The notes: generated from the sequence alone by a model not told the origin. A stretch of 49,362 nt of DNA from Actinomycetota bacterium (GCA_011682385.1 JAACET010000001.1:1-49362), one strand, 5' to 3'. Positions 1-8,235 are shown, counted from the first letter of the stretch. Program-made: numbers and translations.

Positions 1-233
1 ATCCCCTCTGCCAGCGGAGCTTCCGGTCCGACCACGGTCAATTCAATCGATTCGTTTTTTGCGAACTTGAGCAGCCCCGTTATGTCATCTGCTTTTAGGT
101 CGATATTCTCAGCCACTTCAGCCGTACCCGGGTTTCCGGGCCCGCAGAACAGTTTGCTCAGCAGTTTCGACTGAGCGATCTTCCAGGTGAGTGCATGTTC
201 ACGACCGCCGCTACCTATTACTAGAACTTTCAT
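1..233 (-). CDS. purD: Phosphoribosylamine-glycine ligase, N-terminal part
   Basis: PurD (GAR synthetase) joins glycine to phosphoribosylamine with ATP, the second step of purine synthesis in the cytoplasm. Only the first 77 codons are present; the gene runs off the left edge. The reverse strand opens with [19 protein letters not shown], the family N-terminus with its glycine-rich loop, followed by CGPGNPGT and [11 protein letters not shown], both typical of the PurD N domain. The ATG at 231-233 is the only sensible start. It is divergent from the DUF502 gene, with about 280 bases between the two starts. Confidence 0.93.
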   Translation of the reverse strand, partial: MKVLVIGSGGREHALTWKIAQSKLLSKLFCGPGNPGTAEVAENIDLKADDITGLLKFAKNESIELTVVGPEAPLAEG

Positions 234-351
234 GATTAGGATAATCTCCTGAAGTGGACTGAGGAATTTGATTGCAGCCGGAAATTATCCGCAGGCGTAC
301 AGTCTGTCAACCAAGTCTTTTTTTCCCCCGGTTTGCGAGCAGTCTTTGTGA

Positions 352-380
352 TTGACATTGGCCCCTGAAAGCCCTACATT
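352..380 (+). promoter_or_regulatory. Predicted sigma-70-type promoter for the DUF502-hpf-pts run
   Basis: A perfect -35 TTGACA at 352-357 is followed after exactly 17 bases by TACATT at 375-380 (4 of 6 matches to TATAAT). Transcription would start near 387, about 130 bases before the DUF502 start codon. It is the best promoter-like pair in the purD/DUF502 gap. Seen in sequence; activity is inferred. Confidence 0.5.
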
Positions 381-517
381 ATAAAAAACAGTAAAAGTGG
401 AGTATAGGGGCTGTTTTGGAGCTCTTTGTCCGATCCGGACCCCCTCCGCTTGTATGCAATAAGGCCCTGCAAAATGGGGGCGAGACTTGTAGGGGCGCCA
501 CTAGCTATAGTATCTCC

Positions 518-1285
518 ATGGAACCACACGTGCAAAAAAAAGGATTTTGGGCAAATTTCAAGCACTTCTTCTTCAGGGGTCTGGCTGCCATTCTGCCCAG
601 CCTTTTGACCTTGGTTTTGGTCGTTAAGGGTTACCAGTTCATAAACCAATACGTCGGCGGATATGTCAATTGGGCTCTGATTAGAATCGTAGCCTATGCT
701 CAATATCTGATATTTGGCGGTGAGCTTGGCCAGCGTATATCCCACCTGAAGGCGATTTGGGACAGTTGGTATCTGCACATTACCGGGTTTATCATTGCCA
801 TTTGCCTGATATATATCCTGGGCGTTTTCCTGGCCAGTTTTCTGGGCCGATGGATTTGGCGACTGATCGAGGCTTTGCTCGGCCGCACGCCGGTGGTCAA
901 GCAGGTCTACCCGCAGATCAAGCAGGTGACCGATTTTTTCCTGAGTTCTCAGCGGTTGAATTTTACTCAGGTAGTAGCCGTGGAGTATCCTCGCAAGGGT
1001 ATTTGGTCGTTGGGATTGGTTACCGGCCAGGCTCCTAAGCGTTTGCAGGAGCACCTGGATACAGAAGCCATTTCGGTGTTCATGCCCAGCTCGCCAACTC
1101 CGCTTACCGGTTATGTCATCTGTACTCGGCGGAGTGATGTTGTGGAGTTGGCCATTAGCATTGATGAGGCCTTTCGTTTCATTATTTCCGGCGGCGTGCT
1201 CAAACCCAGTGATAAGCTTGTCGATGGCAAACCGGTCGTGTCGGCCAAGCTGCCTTCACCTCCGGACGCCGACAAGCAGAGTTAG
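518..1285 (+). CDS. DUF502 family inner-membrane protein
   Basis: A 255-residue protein of the DUF502 family, whose biochemical role is not established. Two hydrophobic segments are visible, near residues 17-38 (AAILPSLLTLVLVVKGYQF) and 85-110 (TGFIIAICLIYILGVFLAS). The conserved family stretch RTPVVKQVYPQIKQVTDFF follows them. The reading frame is open upstream to 416, but family members begin shortly before the first membrane segment, so the ATG at 518 is preferred. No clear Shine-Dalgarno sequence precedes it. It heads a tight run leading to hpf, ptsN, ptsH and ptsI, starting only 23 bases before hpf. Family assignment is confident; function is unknown. Confidence 0.85.
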   Translation: MEPHVQKKGFWANFKHFFFRGLAAILPSLLTLVLVVKGYQFINQYVGGYVNWALIRIVAYAQYLIFGGELGQRISHLKAIWDSWYLHITGFIIAICLIYILGVFLASFLGRWIWRLIEALLGRTPVVKQVYPQIKQVTDFFLSSQRLNFTQVVAVEYPRKGIWSLGLVTGQAPKRLQEHLDTEAISVFMPSSPTPLTGYVICTRRSDVVELAISIDEAFRFIISGGVLKPSDKLVDGKPVVSAKLPSPPDADKQS

Positions 1286-1308
1286 TTCTTTTTTTCAAGG
1301 ATGTGATA

Positions 1309-1647
1309 ATGCAAATATCCGTTAGTGGACGTCATCTGCATCTGTCCCCGCATGTGCAGGATTATGCCCGGACCAAAGCTGCTAAGTTGTCCCAGTTTTT
1401 TAATAAAATACAGACTGTCGATGTTGTTATATCCAAGCAGGGCCTGGACTATGCCGTAGAGATTATCGTCAAGCCTGATCATCGCGAGAGTTTTATAGGG
1501 CGTGGTTCCGGCTCTGACGTTCAGGCTTGCATCGACCTTAGTTTGGATAAGCTTGAGCGCCAGATTACCAGGTACAAAGAGAAGATTCGCAATCGCAAGC
1601 ACAAGACCGGACTAGCGGAGGGCTTAGCACCGCCGGAGCTCCTTTAG
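1309..1647 (+). CDS. hpf: Ribosome hibernation promoting factor, short form
   Basis: A 112-residue HPF/RaiA-type protein, which binds the decoding region of the 30S subunit in resting cells and blocks translation. The N-terminus MQISVSGRHLHLSPHVQDYA and the middle VVISKQGLDYAVEIIVKP match the beta-alpha-beta-beta-beta-alpha family fold. The length fits the short form, without the extra C-terminal dimerisation domain of long HPF. The ATG at 1309 has AAGG at 1297-1300. It lies directly before ptsN, a pairing common in Gram-negative bacteria (there often behind rpoN), which links ribosome hibernation to the nitrogen-PTS region. rpoN is not in view. Confidence 0.9.
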   Translation: MQISVSGRHLHLSPHVQDYARTKAAKLSQFFNKIQTVDVVISKQGLDYAVEIIVKPDHRESFIGRGSGSDVQACIDLSLDKLERQITRYKEKIRNRKHKTGLAEGLAPPELL

Positions 1648-1681
1648 TCTCGTAGCGGCTATTACAGCCCTGGAGAACTAC

Positions 1682-2155
1682 ATGAAATTGTCCCAGATGC
1701 TCAGCCAGGATGCCATTGTGTCCGAGTTACGCTCATCTACGCGTAATGGCGTCTTATCCGAGCTTGTTGATGTCTTGGTGGCCACCGGTGGTCTTAATCC
1801 TGAGAATTCTAAGCCGGTGCTTAAGGCTTTGATTGATCGCGAGACCCATGGCTCTACGGGTTTAGGCAAGGGTGTGGCTGTACCGCATTGTCAGCACTCT
1901 GCTGTGAAGCGGATGGTGATGGCCGTTGGTCGTTCCACCACGGGTGTGGAATTTAATGCTTTGGATAAGGCCCCGGTATATTTGATATTTTTGTTGCTCA
2001 GTCCGCCTGACGATCAGGACCGGCACCTGCAGGCCATGGAGCTTATTTTCCGACCTCTGCAGCGTGCTACCTTTAGAAAGTGGCTCCGGCAGGCCGATAC
2101 CCCTCAGGCCATCATGGATTGTATTGTCCAGGCTGAGGACGCCGGAGCGAATTGA
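1682..2155 (+). CDS. ptsN: PTS IIA-like nitrogen-regulatory protein PtsN
   Basis: A 157-residue EIIA-Ntr/mannitol-type domain protein that accepts phosphate from HPr and acts as a regulator rather than in sugar uptake. The family motif ETHGSTGLGKGVAVPHCQH carries the phospho-accepting histidine at about residue 69 (VPH). The N-terminus MKLSQMLSQDAIVSELRS is typical. The gene follows hpf by 34 bases and leads into ptsH and ptsI. No EIIB or EIIC permease gene is nearby, in keeping with a regulatory phosphorelay. Confidence 0.92.
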   Translation: MKLSQMLSQDAIVSELRSSTRNGVLSELVDVLVATGGLNPENSKPVLKALIDRETHGSTGLGKGVAVPHCQHSAVKRMVMAVGRSTTGVEFNALDKAPVYLIFLLLSPPDDQDRHLQAMELIFRPLQRATFRKWLRQADTPQAIMDCIVQAEDAGAN

Positions 2156-2184
2156 CTTTTTGCGCTGGAGAAAGGCGACTGGGC

Positions 2185-2481
2185 ATGGTTGACAAAGCCG
2201 AGGCAGACTCTGACAAGGTGGTGCAGGATGTGGAGGTTCCCAACTCTTTGGGCCTGCACGCCAGACCGGCCATGCAGTTGGTTGACCTGGCCAATCGGTT
2301 TACTGCCGAGATTGAGATATCCAAGGCCGGCCAGCGTGTTGACGCCAAGAGTATCATGCAGGTAATGACCTTGGCAGCCACTCAGGGTACCAAGCTGACT
2401 TTGACTGCTCGTGGCGATGATGCTGCTCAGGCCGTTTCTGCCTTGGCCGGCCTCATTGCCGAGGGGTTTGGTGAAGAATGA
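2185..2481 (+). CDS. ptsH: Phosphocarrier protein HPr
   Basis: HPr, 98 residues, shuttles phosphate from Enzyme I to EIIA domains. The active-site motif SLGLHARPAMQL places the catalytic histidine at residue 25. A serine equivalent to Ser46 of Gram-positive HPr is present at residue 56 (AKSIMQVMTLA), 31 residues after the histidine as in classical HPr, so it could be an HPr-kinase target. The ATG at 2185 is chosen because GGAGAAAGG lies just upstream and because the N-terminus then matches the family, with about ten extra residues. A TTG at 2152 is possible but has no support. Its last codons overlap ptsI by four bases (ATGA), implying translational coupling. Confidence 0.92.
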   Translation: MVDKAEADSDKVVQDVEVPNSLGLHARPAMQLVDLANRFTAEIEISKAGQRVDAKSIMQVMTLAATQGTKLTLTARGDDAAQAVSALAGLIAEGFGEE

Positions 2482-4250
2482 CTGACTCTAAGGAACAAGC
2501 TTCCTGCCTGACTAAGAAGGGTATTCCCGTATCTGCCGGCATAGCTTTTGCGCCGGCCGTGGTCATTGATGCCGAGGACTACCGCATACCTCGACGGCAC
2601 TTGTCCCGTTCGGACATCCGTCCCGAGTTGAACCGTTTGCGTAAGGCACTGACTGACTCTGCCGCCGAGGTAGCCAGCCTCCGCGAGTCTGTCACCCAGA
2701 AGTTTGGTCGCCAGACCGCTGCAATCTTCGATATGCATTGGCTCTACTTGCGTGACCGCAAGCTTTACAACGAGATTGCGGAGACCATCCGCGATCAGCT
2801 GGTCACCGCCGAGTATGCCACCAGTATTGTTTTGCGTCAAAAGGCCTTGGTGCTCTTGGAGTCTGCCGACCAGTACATGGCCGAGCGTGTCACCGATATT
2901 TACGACATTGAGCGTAGAATCCTGCACAACCTTATTGGCGAAAAGCGTGAGGATATTAGCCACCTCAATTCCGACGTTGTGGTTGTAGCTCACGATCTGA
3001 CGCCTTCCCAGACAGCCCATTTGGACAATACTCACGTAAAGGGCTTAGCCACTGACGCTGGCGGCCGGACTTCTCACTCAGCCATTGTGGCTCGTGCTCT
3101 GGGCATTCCTGCTGTGGTGGGCCTTAATGATGTCACTGCTTTGGTCAGTGGTGGTGATGAGCTGATTATCGACGGAACTCGCGGCGTCGTTATTATAAAG
3201 CCGGACGAAGCCGCCACGCAGCAATATCGCCAATACGAGCGGGAGCTGATCAGCTTGGGGCAAGAGCTCCAGTCCCTGCGTGACTTACCTGCCGTTACCA
3301 GTTGCGGAACGAAGGTGCAGTTATTCGGCAACATTGAGTTTCCTCAGGAAGCCCAGGCCTGTTTGGACTACGGCGCCGAGGGCATCGGCTTGTACCGCAC
3401 GGAGTTTTTGCACTTGGGTTCTGAGACCGAGCCTTCCGAGCAGGATCACTACGAAGCTTATTGCCAGGCTCTGGAGGTTATGGGCGATCGTCCTTTGATT
3501 ATCCGAACTCTGGACCTTGGTGCCGACAAATACACCCAGGCCAGGGCTGCTGCACCTGAGCGTAATCCTTTTCTGGGTTGTCGTTCGATAAGGTTTTGTT
3601 TGCAGCCCGAGAATCTTCCTTTGTTCCGCAGGCAATTGCGAGCTTTGCTGCGTGCCTCTGCTCACGGCGATATTCGTATCCTTTTGCCCTTGATTACCAC
3701 CCTTACGGAGCTGCACCAGACGCGGATGGTCCTGGGCGAGGTCATAGAGGAGTTGGACGAGCAAGACATAGACTATCGCCACGATATCCCCCTCGGCATC
3801 ATGGTTGAGACACCCGCAGCCGCTTTGAGTGCCCGCATGTTCGGTTCGGAGTGCAGTTTCTTCAGTATTGGGACCAATGATCTGATTCAGTATACTTTGG
3901 CCGTGGACCGGGCTAACGAGCACGTGGCCAGCCTGTTTACTGCCGCCCATCCTGCCTTGATCGGCATGATCAAAGACGTGATCAAGGCTGGAAAACGCTA
4001 TGACATCCCCGTGGCTTTATGTGGCGAGATGGCTTCCGAGCCGGAGTTTTGCCTTTTGTTGCTGGGTCTGGGGCTGCGGATATTTTCCGTCACTCCCCAG
4101 GCTATTCCCACGATAAAGAAGGTCATTCGGGCCAGTACTATGACCCACGCCCAGCGGGTGGCTCGCCGGGCAATGACTTTACATACTGATCGGCAGATAA
4201 TGCATTATTTACGCCTGGAGACGAGAAAGGTCTTTCCAGATCTGGTTTAA
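2478..4250 (+). CDS. ptsI: PEP-protein phosphotransferase (Enzyme I)
   Basis: Enzyme I, 590 residues, takes phosphate from phosphoenolpyruvate and passes it to HPr. The phosphohistidine domain motif GGRTSHSAIVARALGIPAVVG puts the active histidine near residue 200. The PEP-binding barrel shows GIGLYRTEFL, GIMVETPAA, FFSIGTNDLIQYTLAVDR and the catalytic cysteine in ALCGEMASEP. There is no N-terminal GAF domain, so it is the ordinary EI rather than EI-Ntr. The start overlaps the end of ptsH. With ptsN it makes a complete soluble phosphorelay. No terminator is obvious after it. Confidence 0.95.
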   Translation: MTDSKEQASCLTKKGIPVSAGIAFAPAVVIDAEDYRIPRRHLSRSDIRPELNRLRKALTDSAAEVASLRESVTQKFGRQTAAIFDMHWLYLRDRKLYNEIAETIRDQLVTAEYATSIVLRQKALVLLESADQYMAERVTDIYDIERRILHNLIGEKREDISHLNSDVVVVAHDLTPSQTAHLDNTHVKGLATDAGGRTSHSAIVARALGIPAVVGLNDVTALVSGGDELIIDGTRGVVIIKPDEAATQQYRQYERELISLGQELQSLRDLPAVTSCGTKVQLFGNIEFPQEAQACLDYGAEGIGLYRTEFLHLGSETEPSEQDHYEAYCQALEVMGDRPLIIRTLDLGADKYTQARAAAPERNPFLGCRSIRFCLQPENLPLFRRQLRALLRASAHGDIRILLPLITTLTELHQTRMVLGEVIEELDEQDIDYRHDIPLGIMVETPAAALSARMFGSECSFFSIGTNDLIQYTLAVDRANEHVASLFTAAHPALIGMIKDVIKAGKRYDIPVALCGEMASEPEFCLLLLGLGLRIFSVTPQAIPTIKKVIRASTMTHAQRVARRAMTLHTDRQIMHYLRLETRKVFPDLV

Positions 4251-4434
4251 GCCGATATAGTAGGGTATCTGCTGGCCTGTATGGCAGCTAACTCTTGAAT
4301 CTAACGTCGCCTACGTGGCGGCGAAGCAATATTCCAGTGGGCGGGGCTAATATCTTCTGATTGCTTGCCCTGCCCGTATATCGGGTTGGCCATTGTTGTT
4401 TATAGCGCGGTGGCTCTCGGGAAAAGAGCTCCAA
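4251..4434 (+). other. Intergenic region with a short hairpin
   Basis: 184 bases between ptsI and the DUF2344 gene. The only structure seen is a GC-rich hairpin near 4305-4323 (CGTCGCC, loop TACGT, GGCGGCG). No T-run follows, so it is not a classic terminator. No convincing promoter or small gene was found. Confidence 0.3.
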
Positions 4435-5097
4435 TTGCGACGGAAGATCGCCGTTAGTTTTTCTGTATCGGGCGATGCCCGGTTCCTATCCCACCAGGAT
4501 ATGATGCGTTTGTTCGCCCGTGCGTGCCGCCGGGCCGGCTTGGGGCTCACCTACTCTGCCGGCTACAACCCACGTCCGCGTTTGGCCTTGGTATCACCTA
4601 GGCCGGTGGGTGTATCTTGTAGGGGGGATTTACTCATTCTGACGCTCCAGGATGATTGTTCCTGCCGGCAATTGTGCTCGCGCTTGGCCGCTCACTTACC
4701 CGATGGAGTCAGCTTGATTGATTCTATGGATCTGGGCTCAGCCCGATCCCCCATGGTTCAAGCTGCGACCTACTGCCTGCAACTGTCCCAGTCCGAGCTG
4801 GATGGCCTGGCTGAGAAGATCAGCTGTGTCTTACAGGCCGAGCATCTGGAGGTCGAACGTCCCGGACGCAAGGACCACCGGTCCCGTCGCTTGGACATTC
4901 GGCCGCATTTGGGCCGGATGCAATCTTCCGGCGATCAACTGTCGTTTACACTCGTTCATAGTGATACCGGCTCAGCCAGGCCCGTCGAGGTCTTGGCTCT
5001 GCTGGGTTTGGATAGCTTTTATAATCGATCGCAATTAGTACGTAGCTCGCTGAAGTACTCTCACTTTGGGTCAAACGCTGCGGTCGAACAGGTCTGA
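4435..5097 (+). CDS. DUF2344 (TIGR03936) radical-SAM-linked protein
   Basis: About 220 residues. The N-terminus, RRKIAVSFSVSGDARFLSHQ followed by DMMRLFARACRRAGL, is characteristic of the TIGR03936/DUF2344 family. These proteins usually sit next to, or are fused with, a B12-binding radical SAM protein, and next to rng and ribosomal L21/L27 genes; their function is not established. Here the radical SAM partner is absent but RNase E/G follows directly, 13 bases away. The TTG at 4435 is preferred because it yields the usual family N-terminus; the frame stays open to a TTG at 4393. The hit rests on motif recognition. Confidence 0.75.
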   Translation: MRRKIAVSFSVSGDARFLSHQDMMRLFARACRRAGLGLTYSAGYNPRPRLALVSPRPVGVSCRGDLLILTLQDDCSCRQLCSRLAAHLPDGVSLIDSMDLGSARSPMVQAATYCLQLSQSELDGLAEKISCVLQAEHLEVERPGRKDHRSRRLDIRPHLGRMQSSGDQLSFTLVHSDTGSARPVEVLALLGLDSFYNRSQLVRSSLKYSHFGSNAAVEQV

Positions 5098-5110
5098 AAA
5101 GGAGTCTCGT

Positions 5111-6649
5111 GTGTCAAGGGAAATGCTCATCAATGCCGAAAACGAAGAATGTCGAATAGCCATTGTCGAGAATGGCAAACTGGAAGAACTCTATACCGAG
5201 CGTACTTCTGCTGCTTCTCATGTAGGAAACATCTATAAAGGGCGTATCACCAATGTAGAGAAATCCATCCAGGCTGCTTTTATTGACTTTGGTTTGCCCA
5301 AGCATGGATTTTTGCACATTTCGGATCTTCACTCGCAGTATTTATCTGGTTCTCGCCAACAGGACCAGAGCGCTCGCGAGCCCGTGGGCCGCAAGAAGCC
5401 GCGTCGTGAACGTCCGCTCATCCAGAACTGCCTCAGGCGTGGCCAGGACATCATTGTCCAGGTCATCAAGGAGGGGCTGGGTACTAAGGGACCGACTCTA
5501 ACCACCTACATTTCCCTGCCCGGCCGGTTCTTGGTCATGATGCCCGGAATGCAGCGTACGGGTGTTTCCCGTAAGATTGAGAACGAGGATGAACGTCGCC
5601 AGCTGAAAGCCATCTTAGCCGACCTGAATCCCCCGAAGAGCTATGGATTCATTGTTCGCACTGCCGGTTTGGGCCGCAGCAAACGGCTGTTGAGAGCGGA
5701 TTTGAATTATCTGTTGCGGTTATGGAATGCCGTCAGTCAGCGGGCCAAGTCCGAGCAGGCCCCTTGTGAGCTTTACCGCGAGTCCGATTTGGTCATCCGC
5801 ACCATTCGGGATGTTTTTAGTTCTGATATTTCCAGGATTGTTACCGATAATTCCGACGTAGCCAGCAGGATTTCTGACTTTCTCAAGGCGGCCATGCCCA
5901 GGTCTCTGCGCAAGGTCAATTTGTATGAGGGCAATGAGCCCTTGTTTTATCATTACAAAATTGAACAGGAAATAGACAAGATACACAGCCGTCGAGTGGA
6001 GCTGGCCTGTGGTGGTTCGCTGGTTATAGATCAGACGGAGGCCTTGGTGGCCATCGACGTCAACTCTGGCCAATCCCGTTCCCACGGCGACGCCGAGTCC
6101 ATGGCTTATCATATCAACATGGAAGCCGCCCCGGAAATCGCCCGCCAGCTGCGCCTACGGGACCTCGGCGGCCTGATTATTTGTGACTTCATTGACATGC
6201 GCGATGCCAAACACCGCCGCAACGTAGAGTCCTGTTTTCGTGAGGCCATGAAGCCCGACCGAGCCCGCTCTAAAATGTTGCGTATAAGTCAATTTGGAAT
6301 TGTGGAGATGACCCGGCAGCGTTTACGGCCCAGTTTTGCCAGCAGCATTTATGATCAGTGTCCTCACTGTGGTGGTACCGGTTTGCTCAAGAGCACTGAG
6401 TCTGCCACTTTCGACGTTATGCGGGCCCTGAAGTTGGTCTTGAATCACGAAGATGTGGCCTCTGTGGAGTTGAAGTTATCCCGACCGGTGGCCTCTTATT
6501 TGCAGAACAGCAAACGCCACTGGCTCGCCAACATGGAGAAGTCTTCGGGTAGAACGGTCATCATTGTCCCGGACGACAGTCGTGGCCCCGGCGAGTTCAG
6601 CTTCCAGTGCAAGAACGCTCGCGGCTCAAAAGTGTCTGTTGATGTATGA
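5111..6649 (+). CDS. Ribonuclease E/G family endoribonuclease
   Basis: A 512-residue endoribonuclease for mRNA decay and rRNA processing. The order is an N-terminal S1 domain (HVGNIYKGRITNVEKSIQAA, FIDFGLPKHGFLHISD) interrupted by a basic linker rich in KKPRRER, the central RNase domain with the metal-binding aspartates in VAIDVNSG and LIICDFIDM, and the zinc-link motif CPHCGGTG near residue 418 used for dimerisation in RNase E. It lacks the long C-terminal scaffold of enterobacterial RNase E, so it is closer in size to RNase G. The GTG at 5111 is chosen for GGAG at 5101-5104 six bases upstream; the open frame begins earlier but would overlap the previous gene. Confidence 0.92.
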   Translation: MSREMLINAENEECRIAIVENGKLEELYTERTSAASHVGNIYKGRITNVEKSIQAAFIDFGLPKHGFLHISDLHSQYLSGSRQQDQSAREPVGRKKPRRERPLIQNCLRRGQDIIVQVIKEGLGTKGPTLTTYISLPGRFLVMMPGMQRTGVSRKIENEDERRQLKAILADLNPPKSYGFIVRTAGLGRSKRLLRADLNYLLRLWNAVSQRAKSEQAPCELYRESDLVIRTIRDVFSSDISRIVTDNSDVASRISDFLKAAMPRSLRKVNLYEGNEPLFYHYKIEQEIDKIHSRRVELACGGSLVIDQTEALVAIDVNSGQSRSHGDAESMAYHINMEAAPEIARQLRLRDLGGLIICDFIDMRDAKHRRNVESCFREAMKPDRARSKMLRISQFGIVEMTRQRLRPSFASSIYDQCPHCGGTGLLKSTESATFDVMRALKLVLNHEDVASVELKLSRPVASYLQNSKRHWLANMEKSSGRTVIIVPDDSRGPGEFSFQCKNARGSKVSVDV

Positions 6650-6657
6650 CCGTAATG

Positions 6658-6685
6658 CCCCCAGCCTACGTGCTGGGGGTTTCTT
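6658..6685 (+). terminator. Rho-independent terminator after RNase E/G
   Basis: Stem CCCCCAGC (6658-6665), six-base loop CTACGT, GCTGGGGG (6672-6679), then TTTCTT. The T-run is only on the plus strand, so it ends the ptsI-side transcription unit. It overlaps the last codons of lspA on the other strand. Confidence 0.85.
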
Positions 6686-7190
6686 TATGTCCCCGTAGAA
6701 TTGACAGAGCCAATACCCCCACCCCCACGCAGAGGAAGATGTCCGCCGAATTGAACGTTGGCCAGAAGGGAAAATCTATAAAATCCCGTACTGTGTGAGG
6801 TGGCACAAGCCTGTCCACCAGATTTCCCAGGGCCCCAGCCAATATCAGTCCCATTCCGATATGCCCAGCCCTGATCGTTTTGTCGCTGGTCAGGAAAAGA
6901 TAGATTATCAGTACGATACCCCCCAGCGTTGCCGCCATGATCAGCCACCACCCCAGTTTGATCCCGAAGGCGATGCCCGGGTTCCGGGCCAGCGAAAAGC
7001 AGAGCACCCCCTTGATGATATCATATTTCTGACCCGGCACATTTTCCAGTGCTCGCCAGATCAGCCACTTACTCAGCAGATCTACAGCCATACCTACCCC
7101 AGCCGTGATCCACAGCCTCAGATGACTGGCCGGATCACTTGCTGCTGTGCCGAATTTTTTCTGGTTCATTTGCAAAGCGTGGCCCATCAA
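6666..7190 (-). CDS. lspA: Lipoprotein signal peptidase (signal peptidase II)
   Basis: LspA cleaves the signal peptide of prolipoproteins after lipid attachment, in the inner membrane. Four hydrophobic segments are visible. The two catalytic-aspartate motifs are present: ALGNLVDRL and FNSADIFLCVGVG. RNPGIAFGI is the family NxGxAFG-like motif. Length is 174 residues from a TTG at 7190; ATG codons at 7187 (M2) and 7169 are alternatives and none has a clear ribosome-binding site. The gene follows the DksA-like gene by 36 bases, probably in one transcript. A lipoprotein substrate, the TolC-type protein, is encoded in the same window. Confidence 0.92.
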   Translation of the reverse strand: MMGHALQMNQKKFGTAASDPASHLRLWITAGVGMAVDLLSKWLIWRALENVPGQKYDIIKGVLCFSLARNPGIAFGIKLGWWLIMAATLGGIVLIIYLFLTSDKTIRAGHIGMGLILAGALGNLVDRLVPPHTVRDFIDFPFWPTFNSADIFLCVGVGVLALSILRGHKETPST

Positions 7191-7226
7191 TTGTGGAAAC
7201 TCTGTGGCCTCAAGGCCTCAGCCGGT

Positions 7227-7922
7227 TTAGTTTTCTTTGGTTTCGTCTAACTCATCGACTTCGTCTCGATGCACTAGCCCTTTTTCCAGCATATTGGCAT
7301 ATTCGACGGTGTATCGTGTCCACGGCTCGAATTTCAGCCGGGTTTGCGGGATGGCTTCGCCGGTCCCTTCGCATATTCCGTAGACTTTCTGATCGATTCG
7401 TTTTAGGGCGTCGTCGATCTCGCGCAATAATTCCTGTTCGCTTTCCAGCAGGCTGAGGGTGAATTCCAATTCGTAGTTGTCTGAGCCCAGATCTGCCGGG
7501 TTGGTGGGGAACTTGGAGAGATTTCCCGCCGCGTCCTGACGATTTTTTTTCAGGGCCTCGTCACGCATTTGCGATACGCTGCCCAGTAGTTCCTTCCTCC
7601 GCTGCAGGAGAAGATCGCGGAATTCTGCCAGTTTTTTTGCCGACAGTGGCGACCCTTTCCGCCGATTTTTTCTGGCCGGAGCCGTTTTGGTAACTGGCCC
7701 CGCCGAACCCATTTTGCCATTCAACTTCGCCCCAGCCCCTGTAGACAGGAACTTCAAAGAGCTCTTGCTGGACGGGTTAGGTCTTCTGGGCTTCTTTCCG
7801 GAGCACTTTACCTGCTTCGCTGAGCTTTCGGCTTTGGTTTTTTTTACCCTAGCCTTTGCCGTTTTGGTGGACTTGGCTTTGGTTAGCGCAGGCTTAGCCT
7901 TCTTGGTTACCTTTTTGGCCAC
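7227..7922 (-). CDS. TraR/DksA-family protein with Lys/Ala-rich N-terminal tail and degenerate zinc finger
   Basis: A 231-residue protein in two parts. Residues 1 to about 95 are very basic and low in complexity (Lys, Ala, Thr, Ser, Pro), like the tails of nucleoid or histone-like proteins. The rest is a DksA/TraR-type coiled-coil and C-terminal finger: LAEFRDLLLQRRKELLGSV, then LREIDDALKRIDQKVYGICE and IPQTRLKFEPWTRYTVEYA. In DksA the finger has four cysteines; only one (GICEGTG) remains here. Zinc binding is therefore unlikely, while the general fold and the RNA-polymerase secondary-channel role are possible. It probably shares a transcript with lspA. Family call confident, function inferred. 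Confidence 0.8.
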   Translation of the reverse strand: MAKKVTKKAKPALTKAKSTKTAKARVKKTKAESSAKQVKCSGKKPRRPNPSSKSSLKFLSTGAGAKLNGKMGSAGPVTKTAPARKNRRKGSPLSAKKLAEFRDLLLQRRKELLGSVSQMRDEALKKNRQDAAGNLSKFPTNPADLGSDNYELEFTLSLLESEQELLREIDDALKRIDQKVYGICEGTGEAIPQTRLKFEPWTRYTVEYANMLEKGLVHRDEVDELDETKEN

Positions 7923-8074
7923 GTCAGTTCACTCCCCCAAGAGTAAAAAGTAGCATAACAGCCCCCGCAGCAAGGCCTTATGGCTTCACCCGGGCCGTCC
8001 GCAAAACACAGTGGACGGCAAACTATAGGAGCGAGATACTCACTAGTCAAGCAAAAAACGTTCTGAGGCAATTT
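7923..8074 (+). promoter_or_regulatory. Upstream gap with a candidate promoter for the structured RNA
   Basis: No gene is seen in this first part of the 402-base gap between the DksA-like gene and argG. TGGACG (8012-8017), a 17-base spacer and GATACT (8035-8040) form a plausible plus-strand promoter, with a start near 8047 just before the structured RNA. Each box matches consensus at 4 of 6 positions, so confidence is low. Confidence 0.3.
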
Positions 8075-8235
8075 GAAGTCATCTCAAGACCCGCTTTCGT
8101 TGCGAGAACGTGCAATTTTGCTGGCTGGCAAGGAGCGAAAACGATACATATTGGGAGAATATCTTGAGTTTGAGTGACGCCGCCAGGCGGCAAAAGGGCC
8201 GTTCGCAGCAGAAATTGGGGTCTTGAGGTGGCTTC
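8075..8235 (+). ncRNA. Candidate structured RNA upstream of argG
   Basis: A 161-base rod-like fold. The basal stem pairs GAAGTCATCTCAAGACCC (8075-8092) with GGGTCTTGAGGTGGCTTC (8218-8235): 18 continuous pairs, two of them U-G wobbles on the plus strand. On the minus strand these would be A-C mismatches, so a plus-strand RNA is favoured. A second stem pairs CAATTTTGCTG (8113-8123) with CAGCAGAAATTG (8206-8217) with one bulged G. Smaller hairpins lie inside: CGTT/AACG at 8098-8110, ATATT/AATAT at 8148-8162, GCCG/CGGC at 8179-8191. No T-run follows, so it is not a terminator. It resembles no class I know by sequence. It could be a stand-alone small RNA or part of the argG leader. Confidence 0.45.

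Noticed and set aside
8075..8235. 6S RNA or a mobile element with terminal inverted repeats
   Set aside because: The large symmetric central bubble of 6S RNA is missing (20 bases on one side, none on the other). No target-site duplication flanks the inverted repeat and inner stems also pair, which argues for an RNA.
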